From contig NZ_JIAK01000029.1 in assembly GCF_000620765.1 (NCBI RefSeq), forward strand, positions 1 to 33,028: 33,028 nucleotides of DNA, written 5' to 3'. Source of the DNA: Desulfovermiculus halophilus DSM 18834 (lineage in GTDB: Bacteria; Desulfobacterota; Desulfovibrionia; Desulfovibrionales; Desulfothermaceae). Positions 15,324 to 22,597 of the stretch are shown here, one piece after another. Below the pieces are notes generated by a model that did no database searches, had not been told where the DNA came from, and was given only the letters and a program-made list of their open reading frames with translations. Position 1 is the stretch's first letter. Each line of letters opens with the position of its first letter. Made by a program: the position numbers and the translations under genes.

Positions 15324-17471
15324 ATGAACGACCGCTCACGCGTAATCCTCTGCCTCGGTATCTTCCTCATTACCTATGCCCTAACTTTGGGCCTGCGCCT
15401 GTATGAAGCACCGGCCTGGGACAATCCAGCTTTGAGTATTCAGGGCGAAAAGCTGCTGGCCACCCACGATGCCTATTACTGGTTGGCAGGAGCCAAAGAT
15501 ACCAGCAAAAATCCAGATGCGGCCTTAGCTCAAATCACAGGATGGGTCCATGCCCTGACCGGCATGCAGTACGGCAATCTGGCCTTCTGGCTCCCGGTCT
15601 TTGTCGCTCCCCTGGCCGTGATTCCTCTCATTCTCCTTGGCCGACACTGGCGGCTGGAGGAAGGGGCCTTAACTGCCGGGGTCTTAACCGCCGGATGTCT
15701 GGGCTTTGTGCTGCGAACACGCCTTGGCTTTTATGACACGGATATTCTGGCACTCTTTTTCCCCCTGCTCGTCTATGTTCTCTTGATCATGCTCTTCACC
15801 CCCTGGCTGCGGTCGGGCTGGTTTCAGGGCAAAGAGGTGATCAAAGAACTCAGCCAGGAAAACAGGATGCGCTTTCTGCTCCAGTCCGTGGGTGCGGGCC
15901 TTATCGGCATGGCCTATATGTGGTTTTATCCCAATGCCGGAGCTGTGCTCCTGACCAGTCTGGGGGCTTTGGTGCTCTGCATCCTGGTCTTGGCTCCAAG
16001 CTGGCGGCAGACCGGCTGGCTTATCATCGGCCTGCTCATGTTTTTGGGTCTCTCCCTAGGCGGACCCGTCTCTTGGCTGGGCGTGGCCGCGCTGTTTTGG
16101 ATCCTGCAACGTAAAGTTGAGTGGCTAAGTACGGGCAAGGGGCTAAAATGGGCTCTGATCGCCCTGGGCTGCATTGTAGTTATCGACGCCAATATCTTGG
16201 GTATGATCTGGTCCGGGGTGATGAAGGTCCTGGGCTATGCCAAGATATTTTCCACTGACATCAGGCGTGAAGGGGACTTGAACCTGCCCATGGTGGTCCA
16301 GAGCATCCGCGAAGCTCAGAACATCGACTGGGGCGGCATCATTTACCGGGTGGCCGGGCACTGGGCCGTTTTTGCCGCCGGGCTGCTTGGATTTGGATAT
16401 GTGCTGTACAGCTATCCATTGGCCCTGATCTTTGTCCCCGTGCTGGGTATGAGCCTATTCTCCTTTACCCTGGGCAATCGGTTCACCATGTACGGCGGAG
16501 CGGTGCTGGGTGTGGGCCTTGGTTTTGGCCTCAGCCTGCTCCTGCTCCGCTTACATATCCGCAAGAGCCTGCGGGTGGTGGTTCAACTGGCCCTGTGCCT
16601 GGTGGTTCTCCTGCCCACGTTGGAGGTGGCCTTCGGACTGAGTCCGGCCCCTATCCTGCCCAAGCCCTATGCCCAGACCTTCCTGGAATTGAAGGAAAAG
16701 ACGCCTGACAATGCCCGGCTCTGGCCCTGGTGGGACTACGGCTACGCCGGGCAATACTATGCCGAAAGAATTACTTTTGGAGACGGCGGAAAACACAGGG
16801 GAGATATCCTGTATCCAGCGGCCAAGGTGCATATGACCCACTCTCCCCTCCAGGCCCGGCAGATGATGCAGTACATCACCCTCAGTCAGCGGGAGGAGTT
16901 TGCAGCCAACAGCACCAAGTATAAAAATATGAACGAGTTCTGGAAGCCTTATCTGGCCGATCCGGTGGCCGGGCTGGAGGACATGGGGCCGGAAGGAGCC
17001 CGGGAGTTTGTCCGCTCCCTGGCGGACAAGGAATATGACTGGCCGGAGGATCTGCCCCCACAATATCTGGTCCTGTCCTGGGAGAACCTGCGCCTGGCCT
17101 ATTGGATAAGCTTTTACGGATCTTGGGACCTGGTCAGCGGCCAGGCCGATCCGGGCCGGATCCAGCAGGTCCGGGGGGAAGTGAACTTTGATCTGGATAA
17201 GGGGCACATGGAGCTGGAAGGCGGCACCCTGGAGCTCTCCGGACTGGATGTGGTGGATCACGAAGATCCCAAGCACTTCACCTGGGACAACGATACCGGC
17301 ATCTATGCCCTTTTAAACCGCATCACTAGCGAACTCTACCTCATGGATGAGAAGATTTACAACTCCATGATGGTCCAGATGCTCATCCGCAACCCCTCCC
17401 GTTTTGAGGCCAACTTCGAACTCACAGTGGACAACTACCCCTGGAACCGCGCCTACCGCGCCAAAAACTGA
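15324..17471 (+). CDS. pglB: STT3/PglB-family oligosaccharyltransferase
   Basis: 715-aa integral membrane enzyme that would transfer a lipid-linked glycan to asparagine in secreted proteins on the periplasmic side. The N-terminal half carries about a dozen hydrophobic segments. The first loop has THDAYYWLAGAKD (about 49-61) with the acidic metal-site residue. The signature WWDYG occurs in WPWWDYGYAG (about 466-475) at the start of the soluble domain. The C-terminus SMMVQMLIRNPSRF and a beta-rich tail match bacterial PglB proteins. It is full length. It stands apart from pglC by 8 kb of repeats and TA genes. Upstream are GATAAC repeats; a fragment of a related gene is at 18804. Confidence 0.93.
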   Translation: MNDRSRVILCLGIFLITYALTLGLRLYEAPAWDNPALSIQGEKLLATHDAYYWLAGAKDTSKNPDAALAQITGWVHALTGMQYGNLAFWLPVFVAPLAVIPLILLGRHWRLEEGALTAGVLTAGCLGFVLRTRLGFYDTDILALFFPLLVYVLLIMLFTPWLRSGWFQGKEVIKELSQENRMRFLLQSVGAGLIGMAYMWFYPNAGAVLLTSLGALVLCILVLAPSWRQTGWLIIGLLMFLGLSLGGPVSWLGVAALFWILQRKVEWLSTGKGLKWALIALGCIVVIDANILGMIWSGVMKVLGYAKIFSTDIRREGDLNLPMVVQSIREAQNIDWGGIIYRVAGHWAVFAAGLLGFGYVLYSYPLALIFVPVLGMSLFSFTLGNRFTMYGGAVLGVGLGFGLSLLLLRLHIRKSLRVVVQLALCLVVLLPTLEVAFGLSPAPILPKPYAQTFLELKEKTPDNARLWPWWDYGYAGQYYAERITFGDGGKHRGDILYPAAKVHMTHSPLQARQMMQYITLSQREEFAANSTKYKNMNEFWKPYLADPVAGLEDMGPEGAREFVRSLADKEYDWPEDLPPQYLVLSWENLRLAYWISFYGSWDLVSGQADPGRIQQVRGEVNFDLDKGHMELEGGTLELSGLDVVDHEDPKHFTWDNDTGIYALLNRITSELYLMDEKIYNSMMVQMLIRNPSRFEANFELTVDNYPWNRAYRAKN

Positions 17472-17475
17472 CGCA

Positions 17476-17554
17476 CTACCCATATCGCGCTTGACCCAAA
17501 ATGTGTAATCCAGCCATCACACTACTCACTATGCGTCAAACGCGATGTGTGTAA
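17476..17554. repeat. Tandem pair of REP palindromes
   Basis: Copies at 17476-17508 and 17522-17554, both with the TCCAG tail and starts 46 bp apart, exactly as at 11045-11123. The first begins 4 bp after the oligosaccharyltransferase stop. Confidence 0.85.
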
Positions 17555-17635
17555 TCCAGGTCAAGGTGCGGTGCAAAAGCCGAGTGACGGAAGCGACTGG
17601 AGCGAACTGACTGACCAGGAACGGAAAAAAACACA

Positions 17636-17668
17636 TTACCCATTTCGCGTCAAACGCGTTGTGTGTAA
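17636..17668. repeat. 33-bp REP palindrome
   Basis: TTACCCATTTCGCGT and ACGCGTTGTGTGTAA around CAA. Preceded by degenerate GACTGGAGC-like 9-bp units (17590-17620). Confidence 0.85.
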
Positions 17669-17762
17669 ATCAATCCCGATAAGCAGCCATAAAGCCAATG
17701 ACCAAGGGATCTTTCAGACAAGCAACCGTGGACCAGTGAGGCTGATAGAGGCAGGAGATGTA

Positions 17763-17795
17763 TTACCCGTTTTGCGTCAAGCGCGATATGTGTAA
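17763..17795. repeat. REP palindrome flanking the RAYT gene (left)
   Basis: TTACCCGTTTTGCGT and GCGCGATATGTGTAA around CAA, with tail TTTG. It lies 33 bp before the transposase start and matches the right-flank copy at all but two positions. Confidence 0.9.
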
Positions 17796-17828
17796 TTTGC
17801 ATTGAATTTCAGTTAGGCGGAGAAAGAC

Positions 17829-18752
17829 ATGGACTTGCAGGATGTCATCGCTCAATGCGGGGTGCAGCGTGTTTTCCGGGCTAGGTACAAGGTCGACGAA
17901 CCGGGATATATTTCCCATATCACCCAGCGTGCAGCAGGCCGAGAGCCTCTGTTTATGGAAGATAATGACTACCTGACCATGCTTGGCCTGCTCAAAGAGA
18001 GCGCCCAGAAGTTTCATCTTTGCTATTACGCTCTCTGCCTTATGTCCAACCACGTGCATATTCTCCTTGAGCCCCAGGAGAGAAATCTGGCCGAAGCCAT
18101 GCGCTCCATATTTTCCCGGTATGCGGCAAGGTTCAACCGCAAGTATGAGCGCCGAGGCCATCTCTTTGGCGGCCCGTACCGGCAATCCATCTGTCTGGAC
18201 AACACTTATCTTGTAACCGCCTCTGTGTATATACACCTCAACCCGGTCCGGGCGGGATTATGCGAGTCCCCCTCAGATTACCGCTGGACATCTAGCGCCC
18301 TCTATTGTTCCGGAGGTTATCAGGAATCATTTGTTGACCCCAAGCCGATACTTCAGTTGATAGATGAGGATAAGGTCACGGCCCGGAAAGAATATACGCA
18401 GCTACTAAAGCAAGCCCAGGGAGCAGAACCGGACAATGCCTTGGAGCAGGAAGGCGCGATTGAGAAGTTCTGTGTGCGCTTGGCGGAGAAATTCCCTACC
18501 CTTTTTGGCCGATTGAGTGGCAGAGGTACAAAGATCACTGCTGACAACCCTGCGCTGCTGGAGCTTACCCAGCTGGAAAGGCTGCTGAAGGAGGCAAGCG
18601 AGGATCGGTCTAGAAAACCGGAGAGCAGACAGGCCAAGAAATATATAGTCGAACAGCTTCTGGCTCGGGGCTACAAAAAGACGGAAATCGCATCTCGCCT
18701 GGGAATCTCGCGCAAGACTGTATACAACATTTTGGCCCAAGCCCAAACCTGA
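17829..18752 (+). CDS. REP-associated tyrosine transposase (RAYT, Y1/HUH family)
   Basis: 307-aa single-strand DNA transposase of the TnpA_REP group. It has YISHITQRAAGREPLF near the N-terminus, the metal-binding HUH-type motif in LMSNHVHILLEP (H75, H77), candidate catalytic tyrosines in SRYAARFNRKYERRGHLFGG (Y98, Y106) and YIHLNPVRAGL (134-144). The C-terminus ends with a helix-turn-helix, GYKKTEIASRLGISRKTVYN, likely involved in DNA recognition. Unlike IS200 elements it is bracketed by two near-identical REP palindromes in the same orientation (17763 and 18754), the normal genomic setting of RAYT genes. It is the probable source of the dispersed 33-bp palindromes. The frame is intact. Confidence 0.93.
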   Translation: MDLQDVIAQCGVQRVFRARYKVDEPGYISHITQRAAGREPLFMEDNDYLTMLGLLKESAQKFHLCYYALCLMSNHVHILLEPQERNLAEAMRSIFSRYAARFNRKYERRGHLFGGPYRQSICLDNTYLVTASVYIHLNPVRAGLCESPSDYRWTSSALYCSGGYQESFVDPKPILQLIDEDKVTARKEYTQLLKQAQGAEPDNALEQEGAIEKFCVRLAEKFPTLFGRLSGRGTKITADNPALLELTQLERLLKEASEDRSRKPESRQAKKYIVEQLLARGYKKTEIASRLGISRKTVYNILAQAQT

Positions 18753-18753
18753 A

Positions 18754-18786
18754 TTACCCATTTTGCGTCAAACGCGATATGTGTAA
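18754..18786. repeat. REP palindrome flanking the RAYT gene (right)
   Basis: TTACCCATTTTGCGT and ACGCGATATGTGTAA around CAA, tail TTTG, beginning one base after the transposase stop. Confidence 0.9.
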
Positions 18787-18803
18787 TTTGTGGCGTGGTA
18801 GGG

Positions 18804-18993
18804 GGCAAGCATCTGCCTACCCATGACGCGTATCACTGGCTGGCAGAAACCAAGGATGTGAACCGCAAAGGCAGTGCACCTCTGGCTGAAATGACCTCTT
18901 TGATCCACTCTGTAACCGGCATCCATTACGGCTGAAGAGAGATTCGATGTCCGGATTATCAATCAGCAGATGATGAAGATTTTGGGAACTTAG
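18804..18993 (+). pseudogene. Chimeric remnant: oligosaccharyltransferase fragment joined to a glycosyltransferase 3' end
   Basis: Bases 18804-18932 encode HLPTHDAYHWLAETKD, then MTSLIHSVTGIHYG. These align with THDAYYWLAGAKD and the WVHALTGMQYG segment of the 15324 oligosaccharyltransferase but clearly differ, so they come from a second, diverged gene. At 18933 the sequence switches to the last about 60 bp of the 5031-type glycosyltransferase (FDVRIINQQMMKILGT and stop), followed by the usual GGGCCAAGGG and heptads. The two pieces meet at a shared GGC. No complete gene remains. Confidence 0.85.
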
Positions 18994-19009
18994 GGCCAAG
19001 GGAGGGGGA

Positions 19010-19110
19010 GACGGAGGTCGGATGTCGGAGATCGGAAGTCGGAAATCGGACGTCGTCTCTTAGAACAGCTGATGTCTGATGTCCGATGTCCGGAAGGATG
19101 TCGGAAGCCC
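19010..19110. repeat. Heptad array switching orientation at a linker
   Basis: GTCGGAGATCGGAAGTCGG units run to the linker CTCTTAGAACAGCTGA (19058-19073), after which the units are reversed (TGTCCGATGTCCGG). Confidence 0.85.
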
Positions 19111-19163
19111 CCCGGAGTCAGAAGAGTTGACACTCTATATACTGTGTTGTAAATTGATCCAAC

Positions 19164-19448
19164 ATGGATACTGAACTTCTTCTCCACGAGCGTCATCAGG
19201 TCAGCAAGGATTCGTTCGCTGAACTTCGTATTTGGCGGATTTCTTCTCCTGTTCATGGGTCTGCGCACCTATACAAGTACAGCCTGGCCTATGTCGTGGC
19301 AGGACAATGCGTGCTTCGATATGATAACGAGGCGGGAAAAGGAGACCACAGGCATTTCGGTTCAGAAGAACATTCATATTCCTTCCGCGATCCGGCACAG
19401 CTGCTGGCTGATTTCTGGTCGGACGTAGATGATTTGAGGAAATCATGA
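19164..19448 (+). CDS. tumE: TumE-family toxin
   Basis: 94-aa protein matching the TumE/DUF6516 pattern: KYSLAYVVAGQCVLRYDNEA followed by GKGDHRHFGSEEHSYSF, with the conserved YDNE and GKGDHRH motifs, and the terminal helix LLADFWSDVDDLRK. The toxin's exact target is not known to me. The ATG at 19164 has only a weak ribosome binding site. It overlaps the downstream antitoxin gene by 4 nt (ATGA), the normal order for this system. It appears intact. Confidence 0.85.
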   Translation: MDTELLLHERHQVSKDSFAELRIWRISSPVHGSAHLYKYSLAYVVAGQCVLRYDNEAGKGDHRHFGSEEHSYSFRDPAQLLADFWSDVDDLRKS

Positions 19449-19786
19449 GCAAGGTTACACTGACAGTTTCTTCCAGGGAGGAAGTGACCGCACGGGCGCT
19501 TGCCGCTTTTGGGGGCCGGGAACAAGGCGCAGTGATTTCATTTTCTTCCCCTGAGCTGCTTTGGCAGACTTTGAGCAAAAAACGCTGGGAGCTGCTCAAG
19601 GCTATGGTCGGCCGGGGTCCTTTGACCATCCGGGGCCTGGCTCGGGAGGTGAGTCGCGATGTAAAAGGCGTGCACAGCGATGTACATACCCTACTCAATG
19701 CGGGGCTTGTGGACCGTACAGATGAGGGGCGGATTGTATTCCCGTATGATGCAGTGCATGTGGATTTTGAGCTGGTAGCAGCCTGA
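19445..19786 (+). CDS. tumA: TumA-family antitoxin
   Basis: 113-aa winged helix-turn-helix protein, with KRWELLKAMVGRGPLTIRGL then AREVSRDVKGVHSDVHTLL as the DNA-binding region and the wing VDRTDEGRIVFPYD. It should neutralise the upstream TumE-like toxin and repress the operon. A second partial copy of its 3' half occurs at 21153-21260, showing the module was duplicated. The frame is complete. Confidence 0.85.
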   Translation: MSKVTLTVSSREEVTARALAAFGGREQGAVISFSSPELLWQTLSKKRWELLKAMVGRGPLTIRGLAREVSRDVKGVHSDVHTLLNAGLVDRTDEGRIVFPYDAVHVDFELVAA

Positions 19787-19815
19787 TGGTTGCAGTGAAA
19801 GGATAGCGAACAGGG

Positions 19816-19992
19816 GGTCGGAAGTCGGACGTCGGACGTCGGAGGTCGGAGGGATTGAAGCGAATGTGAGAGAGAAGACGGATGTCGGCCTCCGGCCCAT
19901 AGGGGCCTACGCCCCAGAGGGAAGTCCGATGTCTGATGTCCGATGTCCGGAATGGAAGTCGGATGTCGGAGGTCGGGAGGCGGACGTCGGAG
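19816..19992. repeat. Heptad arrays and a GC-rich module
   Basis: Forward units (19816-19853), GC module with CGGCCCATAGGGGCC (19890-19925), reversed units (19925-19950) and forward units again running into the glycosyltransferase fragment at 19993. Confidence 0.8.
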
Positions 19993-20209
19993 AAGGGAAT
20001 GAGGAAGTGGGCCGTTGGAGAATTAGGCAGGGAAAAACGGATTTCTGGTGCCGGTCAAAGATCCAAATAGTCTGGCCAGGGCCATAGAGCGTTTTATCCA
20101 GGAGCCGAAGCTGGCGGAAGAAATGGGGCGTGAAAGCCGGCGGATGGCTGAAGAGCGCTTTGATGTCCGGATTATCAATCAGCAGATGATGGAGATTTTG
20201 GGTACTTAG
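19993..20209 (+). pseudogene. 3' end of the glycosyltransferase (third copy, frameshifted)
   Basis: Near-identical to the copy at 13626 but with GCAGGGAAAAACGG one A shorter, which breaks the frame just before GFLVPVKDP. It ends at the homologous TAG (20207-20209) and is followed by the same GGGGCAAGGGCCGAGG and heptad block, so the duplicated unit extends past the gene. Confidence 0.9.
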
Positions 20210-20638
20210 GTTCAAGGGGCAAGGGCCGAGGGGCAAGGAAGAAGACAGACGTCGGAGATCGGAAGTCGGCTCTTGGAACAGCTCGTATGAAACTAGATTT
20301 TACCCCTAAGATGGCTCTGGCTTTTCCGGGTAGGGCTGGCCCTCTCCGAGGCCCAGCCTCTTTGATCAACGCACTCCCAGCCCTCGGAGAGGCCCGGGCT
20401 ACTGAGGCCCAGCCCTCTTCATACTCTGTTTCTTTCTCGATCAAACTGGCCGTCTTCCGCCAGCGGCAGGGCTGACGTCTGATGTCCGATGTCCAGGCTG
20501 GATGCCGGAGGGAGAGCCGGAGCGACTTGAGGGACTTGCTCGAAGAGGCAAGGCTGCCGGTGACCAGGGAGCTGGGGGAGACAGGCATGATGTTTCCGGA
20601 CCACTGCTTGCCGTAAAAGTACTAGGGAGATAAGAAGC
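20210..20638. repeat. Repeat-rich gap with an 11-bp inverted repeat
   Basis: Starts with GGGGCAAGG units and heptads, then half of the linker (CTCTTGGAACAGCT, 20270). CCTCTCCGAGG (20341-20351) and CCTCGGAGAGG (20382-20392) are perfect inverted repeats flanked by further CCCAGCC/GGGCT pairs. Reversed heptads and degenerate GACTTGAGG units follow. No supportable gene. Confidence 0.6.
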
Positions 20639-20923
20639 TTGGACTGCTTATCTATAAAGTTCAGTGGGCATGCTATAAGCAGGATGTTTCAACGGGCTCT
20701 AAGTAGCTACGCTATAAGACGAATAATCATGGAAGGTGAGGTCATCGCCCATTATCCTGACGACTGCCCTTATCCGAGTTACCTATTGCTTGGCTATTGC
20801 GAAGACGAGCCGATTCACATTGTAGTTGCCCAGGACAAAGAATCAGGGCAATGTTTTGTTGTCACGGCGTATAAACCCGATCATGATAAATGGTCGGAAG
20901 ATTTCAGGTCAAGGAGGAAGTAA
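20639..20923 (+). CDS. DUF4258 family protein, probable toxin of a YgiT-linked pair
   Basis: 94-aa protein with the DUF4258 pattern: FSGHAISRMFQRALSSYAIR, a HYPDD turn, then LLGYCEDEPIHIVVAQD and VVTAYKPDHDKW. The HA..R...R start and the VVTAY strand are characteristic. It is followed immediately (TAATG overlap) by a YgiT-type zinc-finger protein, a pairing typical of RelE/MqsR-like modules. TTG 20639 is the only start that includes the first strand, with GGGAGA about 8 nt upstream. Function as an RNase is inferred, not shown. Confidence 0.75.
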   Translation: MDCLSIKFSGHAISRMFQRALSSYAIRRIIMEGEVIAHYPDDCPYPSYLLLGYCEDEPIHIVVAQDKESGQCFVVTAYKPDHDKWSEDFRSRRK

Positions 20924-21147
20924 TGAATTGTGTTATCTGTAAAACAGGACAGATTTCAGCTGGTACCGCAACTATTACCTTGCAACGAGATGAAACCACC
21001 GTAGTGATAAAGAACGTTCCTGCCGACGTGTGTGATAATTGCGGGGAATATTATCTTTCTGAAGAAATGACCGAACGTGTGATGGAGTTGGGAGAGTCTG
21101 CGGTGAAGAAAGGAGTTGAGGTCGAAATTTTGCGTTGGGCGGCTTAA
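20923..21147 (+). CDS. YgiT-type zinc-finger antitoxin
   Basis: 74-aa protein with two CxxC knuckles: MNCVICKTG at the start and ADVCDNCGEYYLSEEM in the middle, the zinc site of the MqsA N-terminal domain. It lacks the C-terminal helix-turn-helix of full MqsA, as short YgiT-type partners do. ATG 20923 shares its A with the preceding TAA stop, and AGGAGGAA precedes it. It probably neutralises the DUF4258 protein. Confidence 0.8.
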   Translation: MNCVICKTGQISAGTATITLQRDETTVVIKNVPADVCDNCGEYYLSEEMTERVMELGESAVKKGVEVEILRWAA

Positions 21148-21152
21148 AACTC

Positions 21153-21413
21153 GTGAGATGCGATGTAAAGGGCGTGCACAGCGATGTACATACCCTGCTC
21201 AATGCCGGGCTTTTGGACCGCACAAATGAGGGGCCCGTTATCTTCCCGTATGATGACAGGGAGAATGCCGAAACAGACTCTTGGTTGGATTTTGCAAAAG
21301 ATTGTGGGTATATCAGCACAGATCAGCATCAAGGTTTGGTTACAAAATGTAAATCAGTTGGTTCTATGCTTGGTTCCATGATGAAGAACCCAGATCCATT
21401 TATTATCAAGTAA
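21153..21413 (+). pseudogene. Fusion remnant: TumA 3' part joined to a four-helix-bundle protein C-terminus
   Basis: The first part (about 21159-21260) encodes CDVKGVHSDVHTLLNAGL, almost identical to TumA. After PYDD it changes to ETDSWLDFAKDCGYI then VGSMLGSMMKNPDPF, the C-terminal helix of four-helix-bundle (23S rRNA intervening-sequence-like) proteins. Both pieces share one open frame, which lacks its own convincing start and TumA's first helices. It is more likely a deletion junction than a designed fusion. Confidence 0.75.
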
Positions 21414-21485
21414 TTTTCCGACAGACGATATCAGGTCTCCGATATCAGTTTATCATCCTCAAATAAACTCTCGTTTTCTTGTGAT

Positions 21486-21540
21486 TACCGACGTCCGATA
21501 TCCGATCTCCGATGTCCGGAATGGAGATCGGAAGTCGATA
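21486..21540. repeat. Short reversed heptad array
   Basis: CCGACGTCCGATATCCGATC-type units, then one forward GAGATCGGAAGTCG unit; a small hairpin-capable array between two TA regions. Confidence 0.7.
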
Positions 21541-21549
21541 TGCACGGCG

Positions 21550-21852
21550 TTAATGCGGATTTTTGTACAGGTCGTCATGAGTCAGGATGCGCAGGAGCCT
21601 GAGTGGCGATGCCCGGTCCGGGCTTCCTGAGGGAAGACAGGCAGAAGGTTCAAAGGAGATCCGATACATTTTGTCCACCCTTGCGGACCATGCACTTGGA
21701 TCGTTTGCAATCCGCTCGATATGAAGTCCTGGATGAAAAGGATTCACTTCCAAGAAAGTCAGGCATTTGGCAACTTTTTTGATCAGGGCCTTATTGCTTT
21801 TCAATTTTTCCAGGTCAGCAGAAAATTTTTTACTCGGTATCAGCCCGGGCAT
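21550..21852 (-). CDS. RelE/ParE-like toxin with a small internal insertion
   Basis: About 100 aa from ATG 21852 (antisense). KKFSADLEKLKSNKALIKKV forms the N-terminal helices, followed by LHIERIANDPSAWSARVD, MYRISFE and the final LRILTHDDLYKNPH. This is the layout of RelE-superfamily toxins linked to AbrB antitoxins. Between RISFE and LRILTHDD there are about 15 extra residues (PSACLPSGSPDRASPL) where relatives have a short turn, suggesting an in-frame insertion that may impair it. The start overlaps the upstream antitoxin by 23 nt. Confidence 0.65.
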   Translation of the reverse strand: MPGLIPSKKFSADLEKLKSNKALIKKVAKCLTFLEVNPFHPGLHIERIANDPSAWSARVDKMYRISFEPSACLPSGSPDRASPLRLLRILTHDDLYKNPH

Positions 21853-22093
21853 CGGCCAGCTCCTGATCAAACCATTCCGGGAATGCTCCCGGCCCTGATT
21901 CCCTGGCCTCCTCGAGCCTGGATAAGCCCTCGGCATTGAGTTCTATTGCCCGGTGTATTGCAACTGGGTAGAGAGTTATGGCACCGCCGGGCTCGACTGC
22001 GAGCTCCAGATGGGAACCGGGTCCAAGCCCCAGATCTTTGCGTAATGAAGAAGGCAAGCTGATGCTTCCTCTTTTATCAATTGTGACTAACAT
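21830..22093 (-). CDS. AbrB/MazE-family antitoxin
   Basis: 87-aa swapped-hairpin DNA-binding protein: VTIDKRGSISLPSSLRKDLG then LGPGSHLELAVEPGGAITLY, with an acidic C-terminal tail (EWFDQELADARADTE) that should block the toxin. The ATG at 22093 (antisense) is preferred because GGAGAAGG lies just upstream; the ATG at 22105 has no ribosome binding site. This pair runs opposite to nearly all neighbours. Confidence 0.8.
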   Translation of the reverse strand: MLVTIDKRGSISLPSSLRKDLGLGPGSHLELAVEPGGAITLYPVAIHRAIELNAEGLSRLEEARESGPGAFPEWFDQELADARADTE

Positions 22094-22214
22094 ATCCTTC
22101 TCCATGTTTTTTTGCGTATACGAGCTCAATTGCCGAGAGGAAAAGCAATTGGAAAAATAATATATGTGCAATATGACAAAATGTCAAGAAACGCTATATG
22201 TGGGAGACTTGATA

Positions 22215-22342
22215 GACTGAGGTCGGAGGTCGGCCCCCGGCCCATAGGGGCCTACGCCCCGGAGGGAGGTCGGAAGTCGGAGGTCGTCTCTTAGAACAGC
22301 TGATGTCTGATGTCCGATATCCGATGTCCGATCTCCCATGCA
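22215..22342. repeat. Heptads, GC-rich module and reversed heptads around the linker
   Basis: Forward heptads, the GC module CGGCCCATAGGGGCCTACG (22238-22256), forward heptads, linker CTCTTAGAACAGCTGA (22288-22303) and reversed heptads to 22336, ending at a REP copy. This is the most complete example of the compound unit. Confidence 0.85.
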
Positions 22343-22375
22343 CTACCCATTTCGCGCTTGACCCAAAATGTGTAA
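22343..22375. repeat. 33-bp REP palindrome
   Basis: CTACCCATTTCGCGC and TTGACCCAAAATGTGTAA with the tail TCGAGGAATGGATT. Confidence 0.8.
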
Positions 22376-22560
22376 TTCGAGGAATGGATTTTATCCCCTG
22401 CGGGTGGACAAGACTCTTTTTTTCGTCCACCCCAGTGTACTGGAAGAAGCCCAGTTAAATAGCAGAGGATTTAACGGGCCAGGAGTACACGGGGCAGGCG
22501 AATTTACACGAATCGGCACGAATGAGAGAAGAGAGCAAATGTGTAATTTCGGCAGGACAT
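22376..22560. repeat. Mixed palindrome remnants (GTGGACAAGACT family and CCCCAGTGTACTGG hairpin)
   Basis: ATCCCCTGCGGGTGGACAAG (22392-22411), CCCCAGTGTACTGGAAGAAG (22430-22449), then ACACGGGGCAGGCGAATTTA (22488-22507) are parts of the elements at 24985-25387. Here the two arms of the GTGTAC hairpin are separated by an extra segment (CCAGTTAAATAGCAGAGG). Noncoding. Confidence 0.6.
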
Positions 22561-22597
22561 ATTTGCCACTGCCCAAAGCAGAAGCTAGACTTTAGTT

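Noticed and set aside
20287-20475. A 62-codon frame with GPLRGPASL and PALGEARATEA
   Set aside because: It is largely the translation of an inverted repeat and reversed GC-rich units.
22112-22294. Small forward frame opposite the AbrB promoter
   Set aside because: Begins in the antitoxin upstream region and continues into heptads; no coding signal.
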